From the NCBI GenBank assembly GCA_902778995.1, contig CACYZW010000004.1, positions 1-64,000 on the forward strand: DNA of 64,000 nucleotides. Direction: 5' to 3'. Both the position numbers and the translations under genes were made by a program. A model generated the notes under the pieces. That model saw only the letters and a list, made by a program, of their open reading frames with translations, made no database searches and was not told where the DNA came from. Numbering within the stretch: position 1 is the stretch's first letter; each line of letters begins with the position of its first letter. The stretch is from an uncultured Eubacteriales bacterium. Its GTDB lineage: Bacteria > Bacillota > Clostridia > Christensenellales > Aristaeellaceae. Shown here piece after piece: positions 8,122 to 14,515 of the stretch.

Positions 8122-9051
8122 GTGCCCATCAGAATTCCGAACAGCCTGCCGGCCACCGGGGTGCTGGAAAGCGAAAATATATTTGTTATAACCGAATCCC
8201 GCGCCATCAGCCAGGACATCCGCCCGCTGCACATATTGCTTTTGAATCTGATGCCCACCAAGGTGGCCACAGAGACGCAGCTGGCCCGCGTGCTGGGCAA
8301 TACGCCGCTGCAGGTGGAGCTGGAGCTGCTCCAGGTGCGCTCCCACGAATCCAAGAATGTGTCTCAGGATCACATGCTTGCATTCTACAAGACATTCGAC
8401 CAGATTCGGGATAATAAATACGACGGCATGGTGATTACCGGCGCGCCGGTGGAGCACCTGCCCTTTGAAGCGGTGGATTACTGGGACGAGCTGTGCGAGA
8501 TCATGGCCTGGAGCAAGAGCCACGTCCACAGTACCTTCCACATCTGCTGGGGGGCGCAGGCGGGCCTGTATTTCCACTACGGCATTCCCAAGATCCCGCT
8601 GGAAAGGAAACTCTTCGGCGTGTTTCCCCATCGGGTGGAGCGCAAGAGCAGCATACTGTTCCGGGGCTTCGACGACGTGTTCATGGTGCCCCATTCCCGC
8701 CATACAACGATCCTGCGCAGGGACGTGGAGGCGGTGAACGCGCTGAAAATACTGGCAGCCTCCGAGGAAGCGGGCATATACGCGATGGCCACGGATCAGG
8801 GCCGCCAGGTGTTTATCACGGGTCATTCCGAGTATGACCCTGACACGCTGGAAAAGGAATATCTGCGGGACAAGAACGCGGGCCTGCCCATCGACGTGCC
8901 GAAGAACTACTATCCGAACGACGATGATAGCCAGCCGCCGCTGACGAGCTGGCGCGCCCATGCCAATTTGCTGTATTCCAACTGGCTGAACTACTTTGTG
9001 TACCAGAACACACCCTACGATCTGAGCGAGATACAGGAAGCTCGGGCTTGA
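8122..9051 (+). CDS. metA: homoserine O-acetyltransferase, MetA family
   Basis: Acylates homoserine in methionine synthesis (309 aa, GTG start with AGGAGG 7 bases upstream). Cys142, the nucleophile, lies in HICWGAQAG; His235 and Glu237 lie in ITGHSEYD. All match E. coli MetA numbering exactly. Residue 111 (GAPVE) is Glu. In this family Glu111 goes with acetyl-CoA use and Gly111 with succinyl-CoA, so I call the acetyl form. It is close to metK and its SAM riboswitch, on the opposite strand. The promoter of the next RNA gene begins inside its last codons. Confidence 0.95.
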   Translation: MPIRIPNSLPATGVLESENIFVITESRAISQDIRPLHILLLNLMPTKVATETQLARVLGNTPLQVELELLQVRSHESKNVSQDHMLAFYKTFDQIRDNKYDGMVITGAPVEHLPFEAVDYWDELCEIMAWSKSHVHSTFHICWGAQAGLYFHYGIPKIPLERKLFGVFPHRVERKSSILFRGFDDVFMVPHSRHTTILRRDVEAVNALKILAASEEAGIYAMATDQGRQVFITGHSEYDPDTLEKEYLRDKNAGLPIDVPKNYYPNDDDSQPPLTSWRAHANLLYSNWLNYFVYQNTPYDLSEIQEARA

Positions 9052-9076
9052 CGGATGCGCCTGTATTTTGTATAAT
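9048..9076 (+). promoter_or_regulatory. promoter of the orphan RNA gene
   Basis: TTGACG (9048-9053), 17 bases, perfect TATAAT (9071-9076). It overlaps the metA stop codon. Predicted start is near 9083. Confidence 0.75.
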
Positions 9077-9082
9077 AACCTT

Positions 9083-9492
9083 GGTTTCCGCGCGTCTGTG
9101 GTTGAAAGTCGATGCCAGTCGCAGGCGAAACGATCCACGTAAGCCGGGAAAATTCCGGTGAGCATGGTGCGGCTTAGAGGTAAGTCCTGCCAGCATGTCC
9201 GGCTGTGCGCGCAAAGCGTGGCGGACGGCGGCTGAGAGGGGCAGTAGTGGGGAGGCAGAGTCCTTAGGAGCGAACCCTCCTGCAGGCGAGTGTGGGGTCA
9301 AAGACCAGGTCAGGCGCGGAAGCCAATTGGGGCTAAGTCAAGGGAAATCAACGCAGAAATGCAGGCAAAGACGCCGAAAGTGCATCTTTCCGAATTTAGA
9401 AACAGACTCTATGATTTGCTGACAAAATCCCCGCCACGCTCCGGATGACGGCGTTTCGACGTCGGTATCCGGGGCCATGGCGGGGATTTTGT
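9083..9492 (+). ncRNA. orphan structured RNA, about 400 nt, family not identified
   Basis: A strong promoter and a strong terminator enclose about 340 bases without a credible ORF. A long-range stem GCGTCT (9092-9097)/AGACGC (9369-9374) encloses most of the RNA. Others are GTGG (9098-9101)/CCAC (9135-9138), TAAGCCG (9140-9146)/CGGCTTA (9170-9176), GTCCG (9197-9201)/CGGAC (9222-9226), GGAG/CTCC (9267-9280) and AGCC/GGCT (9321-9334). The 5' part (GGTTGAAAG, then CGTAAG, then a CCGG hairpin) resembles what I recall of HEARO/omega RNAs, but no IscB/IsrB gene is near. RNase P, tmRNA, 6S and SRP RNA hallmarks are missing. Confidence 0.6.
9422..9492. terminator. bidirectional terminator between the RNA gene and metK
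   Basis: Perfect 15-bp stem (9422-9436 with 9478-9492) enclosing a second hairpin, ending in TTTTGT on both strands. It ends the plus-strand RNA and the minus-strand metK transcript. Confidence 0.85.
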
Positions 9493-9505
9493 ACACTACG
9501 CACAA

Positions 9506-10654
9506 TCAGTTCAGATACTTCTTCAGCGTTTCGACCTTGTCCAGCCGCTCCCAGGGCAAATCCAGGTCGCTTCTGCCGAAGTGACCGTAGCTGGCGGTCT
9601 GGGTGTAGATGGGGCGCTTCAAATCAAGGTCGCGGATGATGGCGGCGGGGCGCAGGTCGAAGCATTCCGTTACGATTTCGGCCAGCCGTTCGTCGCTCAG
9701 CGCACCGGTTCCGCAGCTGTCCACGAATACGGACAGGGGCTTCGCCACGCCGATGGCGTAGGCCACACCCACCTCGCACTTGCGGGCAAGGCCCGCGGCC
9801 ACCAGGTTCTTGGCGACGTAGCGCATGGCATATGCGCCGCTGCGATCCACCTTGCTGGGATCCTTGCCGGAGAACGCGCCGCCGCCGTGGTGGGCGTAGC
9901 CGCCGTAGGTGTCCACGATGATCTTGCGGCCCGTCAGACCGGCGTCGCCCTGGGGCCCGCCGATGACGAACCGTCCCGTGGGGTTGATGAAGTACTTCGT
10001 GTTTTCATCCAACAGGGCGCCGGGCAGTATCGGCTTGATGACGTGTTCCACCATGTCGGCCTGGATCTGCTCCTGGGGTGTTTCTGGCGAATGCTGAGTG
10101 GAGATGACTACGGCGTCGATGCGCACGACCCGATCATCATCGTATTCCACGGTCACCTGGGCCTTGCCGTCAGGCCGGAGATAGGGGAGCTTGCCGCTTT
10201 TGCGCACATCGGCCAATTGACGCGTCAGCTTGTGGGCCAGGGAGATGGCGAGGGGCATGTATTCCTCGGTCTCGTTGCATGCGTAGCCGAACATCATGCC
10301 CTGGTCGCCCGCGCCCTGATCGGCGTCTTCCCGCACCACGCCGCGGGCGATGTCGGGGGATTGCTCGTCCACGCTGACCAGCACGGCGCAGGAATGGCCG
10401 TCGAAGCCGTATTTGGCCCGGTCATAGCCGATTTCCACGACCTTTTTCCGGACGATCTGGTCGATGGGCACATAGGCGCTGGTGCTGATCTCGCCCATCA
10501 CCAGCACCATTCCGGTGGTGGCGGCGCATTCGCAGGCGACGTGGGCATCCGGGTCCTGGGCAAGTATGGCGTCCAGCACCGCGTCTGAAATCTGGTCGCA
10601 CACCTTGTCCGGATGGCCTTCGGTGACGGATTCGGAGGTAAAAAAGTGCTTCAT
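9506..10654 (-). CDS. metK: S-adenosylmethionine synthetase
   Basis: Makes SAM from methionine and ATP (382 aa, normal length). Signature motifs are present: GHPDK near residue 13, the ATP loop [11 protein letters not shown] near residue 114, and [16 protein letters not shown] near residue 251, which holds the P-loop-like phosphate site. The ATG at 10654 has GGAG 8 bases upstream. A SAM-I riboswitch with its own terminator precedes it, so expression should fall when SAM is plentiful. It ends against a shared terminator facing the upstream RNA gene. Confidence 0.98.
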   Translation of the reverse strand: MKHFFTSESVTEGHPDKVCDQISDAVLDAILAQDPDAHVACECAATTGMVLVMGEISTSAYVPIDQIVRKKVVEIGYDRAKYGFDGHSCAVLVSVDEQSPDIARGVVREDADQGAGDQGMMFGYACNETEEYMPLAISLAHKLTRQLADVRKSGKLPYLRPDGKAQVTVEYDDDRVVRIDAVVISTQHSPETPQEQIQADMVEHVIKPILPGALLDENTKYFINPTGRFVIGGPQGDAGLTGRKIIVDTYGGYAHHGGGAFSGKDPSKVDRSGAYAMRYVAKNLVAAGLARKCEVGVAYAIGVAKPLSVFVDSCGTGALSDERLAEIVTECFDLRPAAIIRDLDLKRPIYTQTASYGHFGRSDLDLPWERLDKVETLKKYLN

Positions 10655-10682
10655 ATTTCGTTCTCCTCGCGTGAAAAGATCA

Positions 10683-10837
10683 ACAAAAAACCCGCCTCAT
10701 TGGCGAGTTGAACGTCTTCAATCTCGCCTCATCTTTCGACCGAAGCGCACCGGTCGCAGGAATTGGCACCTCGCGGGCGTCGCCACCCACCGGTTGCCGG
10801 GCATCATTGGGCCTGTCCCTCCGCCACTCTTGATAAG
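10683..10837 (-). promoter_or_regulatory. SAM-I (S-box) riboswitch with terminator, controls metK
   Basis: On the minus strand the aptamer (10837-10728) starts CTTATCAAGAGTGG..GGAGGGA and contains the CGGCAACC and GGTGCCAATTCC signatures. P1 closes as CTTATC/GATGAG. The terminator hairpin AACTCGCC/GGCGGGTT ends in six T (10712-10683). The GAGGCGAG segment at the end of the aptamer can pair with the terminator's CTCGCC, giving the antiterminator. This matches the S-box family closely. Confidence 0.95.
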
Positions 10838-10859
10838 GCATTTTTTGCTGTCAGCATAT

Positions 10860-10888
10860 ATTATAACGATTGATACATTAAGATTCAA
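10860..10888 (-). promoter_or_regulatory. promoter of the metK riboswitch transcript
   Basis: On the minus strand TTGAAT (10883-10888), 17 bases, perfect TATAAT (10860-10865). It starts transcription just ahead of the SAM-I aptamer. Confidence 0.75.
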
Positions 10889-10913
10889 GCAACATATCAA
10901 GGTGCGAAATGAT

Positions 10914-10942
10914 TTGACAAAACCTGTGGTCGTTGCTAAAAT
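10914..10942 (+). promoter_or_regulatory. promoter of the phospholipase-C-like gene
   Basis: Perfect TTGACA (10914-10919), 17 bases, TAAAAT (10937-10942). Divergent from metK. Confidence 0.7.
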
Positions 10943-10972
10943 GATTTCATCAGCGGCAAAGGAGAGACGGAT

Positions 10973-11593
10973 ATGGCGTTGACGATGGTACACCTTGTGG
11001 TGGCGGATCTATGGGCGCAAAAACACCCTGAATTCCTTGAAAGCCCCGAGTTCTATTATGGCGCGATTTCACCGGACGCCGTTCATGTACGCGACGGCGG
11101 CGATAAATCCCATAAGAATGAAATTCATTTGAATAACTGGGTTTCACCGCATCCCGACGATGTGATCCGGTATTGGATGGCACATTCGACGCCCTTTGAC
11201 ATCGGCTACGGCGTACACGTGCTGGCGGACGGGCAATGGGTACCCCGATACAAGGAGAAGCTGCCCGGCATCCTACGGCCGAACGGCCTGCTGAATACAG
11301 ACATATATTACAACGATACCTTCGTCACAGATTTCCGGCTGCTTGCCATGCGGCCGCGTCTGCAGCAGATATTGGATATGGTGGCCGTCGCCCGGACGCC
11401 CCGGGAGCATCCGCTGCTGGAGGATTATATGTTCATAAAATGGCGCGCGGATTTGTTGGAGGCCTACCGCGGCGAATGCCCCCGCCACGATCCGATTCGA
11501 TTCATTGACGATGTCTATGTAAACGCCTTTGTGAAGGATGCCTTACCATTGATTGAAAAAACATACCAGAAATTAATGGAAATGAGGCCTTGA
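10973..11593 (+). CDS. putative zinc-dependent phospholipase C/nuclease-fold protein
   Basis: Cytoplasmic protein of 206 aa with no signal peptide. Histidines and aspartates are arranged as in the Zn-dependent phospholipase C/S1-P1 nuclease-like helical fold: an N-terminal MVHLVVADL with His7, then YYGAISPDAVHVRD, HxxD (SPHPDDV) and MAHSTPFDIGYGVHVLAD. Short family members of this kind are common in clostridia and uncharacterised. AAGGAG lies before ATG 10973. The substrate is unknown. The gene stands alone between metK and the tRNA operon, whose promoter overlaps its stop codon. Confidence 0.6.
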   Translation: MALTMVHLVVADLWAQKHPEFLESPEFYYGAISPDAVHVRDGGDKSHKNEIHLNNWVSPHPDDVIRYWMAHSTPFDIGYGVHVLADGQWVPRYKEKLPGILRPNGLLNTDIYYNDTFVTDFRLLAMRPRLQQILDMVAVARTPREHPLLEDYMFIKWRADLLEAYRGECPRHDPIRFIDDVYVNAFVKDALPLIEKTYQKLMEMRP

Positions 11594-11618
11594 CAAATCG
11601 ATGCGCAGACGTTATAAT
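11590..11618 (+). promoter_or_regulatory. perfect-consensus promoter of the tRNA operon
   Basis: TTGACA (11590-11595), exactly 17 bases, TATAAT (11613-11618). Fully consensus, as expected for stable RNA. About 60 bases of leader precede the first tRNA. Confidence 0.85.
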
Positions 11619-11684
11619 ACGTTTTGCTGGCTGTCGCGGCTGATTTCCCAATAAGTGGGCAGCGCGTTCATCCCCGGTTTGCAT

Positions 11685-11769
11685 GCGGGCGTGGCGGAAT
11701 TGGCAGACGCGCCAGATTTAGGTTCTGGTGCCAAACGGCGTATGGGTTCAAGTCCCTTCGCCCGCACCA
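11685..11769 (+). tRNA. tRNA-Leu (anticodon TAG)
   Basis: Acceptor stem GCGGGCG/CGCCCGC, anticodon arm CCAGA-TTTAGGT-TCTGG, long variable arm and GTTCAAGTC T-loop. 3' ACCA is encoded. Confidence 0.95.
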
Positions 11770-11781
11770 AATCATGGTTTT

Positions 11782-11857
11782 GCGGTAGTAGCTCAGTTGG
11801 TAGAGCGCCACCTTGCCAAGGTGGAGGTCGCGAGTCCGAGTCTCGTCTACCGCTCCA
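11782..11857 (+). tRNA. tRNA-Gly (anticodon GCC), copy 1
   Basis: Acceptor GCGGTAG/CTACCGC, anticodon arm CCACC-TTGCCAA-GGTGG, encoded TCCA end. Identical in sequence to the copy at 11961. Confidence 0.95.
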
Positions 11858-11876
11858 TCGTTTCCCATTGAAGCGT

Positions 11877-11950
11877 GCGGGTGTAACTCAATGGTAGAGT
11901 TCCAGCCTTCCAAGCTGGCTACGTGGGTTCGATTCCCATCACCCGCTCCA
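11877..11950 (+). tRNA. tRNA-Gly (anticodon TCC)
   Basis: Acceptor GCGGGTG/CACCCGC, anticodon arm CCAGC-CTTCCAA-GCTGG, TTCGATTCC T-loop, encoded TCCA. Confidence 0.95.
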
Positions 11951-11960
11951 AAAGCCATAT

Positions 11961-12036
11961 GCGGTAGTAGCTCAGTTGGTAGAGCGCCACCTTGCCAAGG
12001 TGGAGGTCGCGAGTCCGAGTCTCGTCTACCGCTCCA
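11961..12036 (+). tRNA. tRNA-Gly (anticodon GCC), copy 2
   Basis: Exact duplicate of the 76-base tRNA at 11782. The tRNA-Gly(TCC) gene lies between the two. Confidence 0.95.
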
Positions 12037-12039
12037 CAT

Positions 12040-12112
12040 GCACCATTAGCTCAGTTGGTAGAGCACCTGACTCTTAATCAGGGTGTCCAGGGTTCGAGCC
12101 CCTGATGGTGTA
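12040..12112 (+). tRNA. tRNA-Lys (anticodon CTT), CCA not encoded
   Basis: Acceptor GCACCAT/ATGGTGT with a G-U first pair, anticodon arm CCTGA-CTCTTAA-TCAGG, GTTCGAGCC T-loop. Discriminator A is followed by CTG, so unlike its neighbours CCA must be added after transcription. Confidence 0.92.
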
Positions 12113-12119
12113 CTGACAC

Positions 12120-12160
12120 AAGAGCCCCGAAAACATGGCGTTTTCGGGGCTCTTGTATAC
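12120..12160 (+). terminator. terminator of the tRNA operon
   Basis: Perfect 15-bp stem (AAGAGCCCCGAAAAC with its complement, 12120-12134/12140-12154) and a 5-base loop, followed by a short T-rich tail. The remaining bases to 12245 hold nothing recognisable. Confidence 0.85.
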
Positions 12161-12245
12161 GGCAATATGCCTTGAACGGGGATCATGCCGGATTTAAACC
12201 GGCTCGCACATCCGTTGACTGCGCCTCCGGCAGAGGGTGCGCGGT

Positions 12246-12443
12246 TTATTTTTCCTTATAGTATAGCATGCAGTGACAGAAGCCTTCAAAATCCGGATCG
12301 GCGATCTGGTTTCTGAATTCCAGACACATGCACTTGTTTTCAGGCGTTCGTGCGAGCCTGCAGGGACAATACCCGCCCGTGCGCTTCAGCCCTTCCTGGA
12401 TGTTTTTGACGACCTCCTGATCTTCGTTGAAACGGATCTTCAT
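12246..12443 (-). CDS. ferredoxin-thioredoxin reductase catalytic-domain-like protein
   Basis: A 65-residue protein with three paired-Cys motifs: CPC, then CMC nine residues later, then CHC fifteen after that, in a GYCPCRL..NKCMCLEFR..FEGFCHCMLYYK framework. This is the pattern of the FTR catalytic chain, which holds a 4Fe-4S cluster beside a redox-active disulfide. Start ATG 12443 has AAGGAGG 8 bases upstream. The open frame continues far upstream, but only as an antisense shadow of the amidohydrolase gene. It probably passes ferredoxin electrons to a thioredoxin-like partner; the partner is not visible. Confidence 0.8.
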   Translation of the reverse strand: MKIRFNEDQEVVKNIQEGLKRTGGYCPCRLARTPENKCMCLEFRNQIADPDFEGFCHCMLYYKEK

Positions 12444-12486
12444 GGGCAAAACCTCCTTAGCAATGTCTCTTCTATGCAAAGCGGCG

Positions 12487-12515
12487 TTGATTATTGCCGG
12501 CACAGCATTTATAAT
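12487..12515 (+). promoter_or_regulatory. promoter of the amidohydrolase gene
   Basis: TTGATT (12487-12492), 17 bases, perfect TATAAT (12510-12515). Confidence 0.7.
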
Positions 12516-12569
12516 AGTATCCGCAGAGCGTGAGCGGATATAACGCGGAAAAAGAGGGGAGAGAACAGC

Positions 12570-13433
12570 TTGTACGGCGACTGTCACATTCACATGGTAT
12601 TGGACGGCGTCTACTACAGGGCCGCCATAGACGCGCACAGGGAACGCCCCTGCGATGCGTTGATCCGGGCCAGACTCGAAGCCTATGCCCGTGCCGGTAT
12701 CGACTTCCTCCGCGACGGCGGCGACGCATTTGGCGTCTGTAACCGTGCCAGAGCCTTGGCGTCGGAATACGGCATAGAATACCGCATGCCCTGCTTTCCC
12801 ATTTGCCTGAAGGGTCGCTACGGCGAATTTATAGGCAGGAGCTTTGAGACCATGAACGAATACCGCGATCTGGTGGCCCAGGTAAGCCGGGGCGGCGGAG
12901 ATTTCATAAAGCTCATGTTCTCCGGCATCATGGATTTCGACCGTTATGGCGTCATCACCAGTGCGCCCCTCTCGTGCGGGCAGATTCGCGAGATGATCGA
13001 AATCGCCCATGGCGAGGGCTTTTCCGTCATGGCCCACGTCAACGGCGCCAGGACGGTTCTTGCGGCGCTGGAGGCCGGCGTGGACAGCGTGGAGCACGGC
13101 GCATACATGGACGGCGAAGCCGTACACACGATGGCCCAAAGCGGCGCGATATGGGTGCCTACGCTTTCCACTGTGGGCAATCTGATCGGCAGCGGGCGGT
13201 ATCCCGACGACGTGTTGACGTGGATACTGGACGGACAGCTTCAAAACGTCGCCGAATGCGTCCGCCTGGGGGGCACTGTCGCGCTTGGCAGCGATGCCGG
13301 GGCGTTCAGGGTGTACCATGCCCAAGCGGTAAAGGACGAGTACGCGCTCCTGTTTCGCGCCCTCGGCGGCAGGACGGAGGAAACAGTGGCCGCAGGCGAG
13401 GCGAAGATTCGCCGCCTGTTCCGGCGCGGTTAG
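12570..13433 (+). CDS. amidohydrolase-superfamily metal hydrolase
   Basis: TIM-barrel hydrolase of 287 aa beginning with TTG after GAGGGGAGAG. Metal-site motifs appear in the expected order: HIH at residues 6-8, FIKLM with the probable carboxylated Lys near residue 115, AHVNG near 156, EHGAYM near 178 and SDAGA near 249. This is the imidazolonepropionase/prolidase-like subgroup that hydrolyses cyclic amides or C-terminal amino acids. The sequence does not fix the substrate. It is monocistronic, with its own promoter, divergent from the FTR-like gene. Confidence 0.8.
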   Translation: MYGDCHIHMVLDGVYYRAAIDAHRERPCDALIRARLEAYARAGIDFLRDGGDAFGVCNRARALASEYGIEYRMPCFPICLKGRYGEFIGRSFETMNEYRDLVAQVSRGGGDFIKLMFSGIMDFDRYGVITSAPLSCGQIREMIEIAHGEGFSVMAHVNGARTVLAALEAGVDSVEHGAYMDGEAVHTMAQSGAIWVPTLSTVGNLIGSGRYPDDVLTWILDGQLQNVAECVRLGGTVALGSDAGAFRVYHAQAVKDEYALLFRALGGRTEETVAAGEAKIRRLFRRG

Positions 13434-13440
13434 AGGGTGA

Positions 13441-13548
13441 CATGTGTGAAAGCACTGCATGGAACGCGCGTAGCTGGCAAGTCGGGAGATCAGCAGGCAG
13501 CAGGCGGCTGAAATTCAGCCGTCAATGCGCCCATGCGCATCGCTCTTT
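13441..13548 (+). repeat. degenerate copy C of the MITE-like repeat
   Basis: Shares with copies A and B the CAAGTC..GATCAGCAG..GCAG spacing and the central palindrome CGGCTGAAATTCAGCCG (13505-13521), then AATGCGCC. The terminal inverted repeats seen in A and B are not recognisable here, so it is partial or decayed. Confidence 0.55.
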
Positions 13549-13574
13549 TATGCCAACCAGGGAGGAATGTATCC

Positions 13575-14282
13575 ATGACGGCTTCTGAAATACAGAAACA
13601 GCTGTTTCAGCTCCAGGACGCGCAATACCGCGCCTTTCAGGGCAAGCTGATTCCCGGTATGGAACCGGAGACCATGATCGGCGTCAGAACGCCGGCGCTG
13701 CGCGCTCTCGCAAAGCAGCTGTACAAAGCGGGAGAGACGGAGGCGTTTTTGAGCGATCTCCCGCATCGCTATTTCGATGAAAACCAGCTTCACGCCTTTA
13801 TATTGTCCGAAATGCGGGATTTTGAAGGCTGCATCGAGGGCGTGTGCCGTTTCCTGCCCTTTGTGGACAACTGGGCGACCTGCGATCAGCTCTCGCCCAG
13901 GGCATTCAGGGCGCACAGGCCGCAGCTGTTGGAACACATACGCGGCTGGCTCGATTCCGACCACACCTACACCGTCCGCTTTGCCATCGGCATGCTGATG
14001 GCCCACTTTCTGGACGAGGCCTTTGACCCGGAATACCTGAGGCTGGTTTCGCAGCTTCGCTCCGATGAATACTATGTGAACATGATGATCGCATGGTACT
14101 TCGCCACGGCGCTCGCCAAGCAATATGAGGCCGCGCTGCCCTACATCGAGGAACGGAGGCTGGCCCCCTGGACCCACAACAGGACGATTCAAAAGTGCGT
14201 CGAGAGCTATCGCGTTCCCCAGGCGCGCAAGGCATATCTTAAGACGCTTAAGGAAACGCCGCATAATCGAGTCGTGCAGTAA
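13575..14282 (+). CDS. AlkD-like DNA alkylation repair protein
   Basis: HEAT-like repeat protein (235 aa) of the AlkC/AlkD glycosylase family, which removes alkylated bases. Start placed at ATG 13575, which has GGAGG 9 bases upstream; an in-frame ATG at 13533 lacks a site. The family motif FVDNWATCDQL carries the expected Trp and catalytic Asp, and YTVRFAIGMLM and NMMIAWYFA repeats follow. The last ten codons and the stop (KETPHNRVVQ) are encoded by the left end of MITE-like copy A, so insertion of the element has replaced the original C-terminus. The core domain looks intact. Confidence 0.88.
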   Translation: MTASEIQKQLFQLQDAQYRAFQGKLIPGMEPETMIGVRTPALRALAKQLYKAGETEAFLSDLPHRYFDENQLHAFILSEMRDFEGCIEGVCRFLPFVDNWATCDQLSPRAFRAHRPQLLEHIRGWLDSDHTYTVRFAIGMLMAHFLDEAFDPEYLRLVSQLRSDEYYVNMMIAWYFATALAKQYEAALPYIEERRLAPWTHNRTIQKCVESYRVPQARKAYLKTLKETPHNRVVQ

Positions 14283-14470
14283 CGAGATGAATTTTGTCGA
14301 TTGCAAACTGCAGATTTCGAAGGCTTGCTGGCGGCAAGTCAAGAAATCAGCAGAAAGCAGGCGGCTGAAATTCAGCCGTTATACTATTCTCAATAAGGAG
14401 CCCACAGATGTTACATTTTTATTTGAGAAGAGTATTTATGCGCCATGAGCATTGTGCGGTGTTTCCTTAA
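14248..14470 (+). mobile_element. MITE-like element copy A with nested hairpin insertion
   Basis: Ends in TTAAGGAAACGCCGCATAAT and, on the other strand, TTAAGGAAACACCGCACAAT: 20 bases with two mismatches. The central palindrome CGGCTGAAATTCAGCCG is at 14362-14378. Compared with copy B it carries about 55 extra bases bounded by a near-perfect 13-base inverted repeat (14381-14393/14423-14435). It encodes no protein. Its left end lies within the alkD coding sequence. Confidence 0.75.
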
Positions 14471-14515
14471 ATCCCCCGCGCGTCCCGGCAAAAGGAGTAG
14501 CCTCTTGCTCTCTTG

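Noticed and set aside
9300..9345. SRP RNA apical domain (GGTCAGG..CGGAAG)
   Set aside because: The required GGAAGCAGCC continuation is missing; a short hairpin AGCC/GGCT stands there instead.
9083..9492. RNase P RNA (rnpB), because GAGGTAAGTCC resembles conserved region I
   Set aside because: The match is 10/11 to GAGGAAAGTCC, but the other conserved blocks (GGTAAACCCC and the ACAGAA..GGCTTA 3' core) are absent and the position is too far from the 5' end.
11668..12049. ORFs across the tRNA cluster on both strands
   Set aside because: They are translations of tRNA genes and contain no protein family signal.
13441..13560. An independent promoter or attB-like site before alkD
   Set aside because: The palindrome is explained by the dispersed repeat family; no integrase or target duplication was seen.
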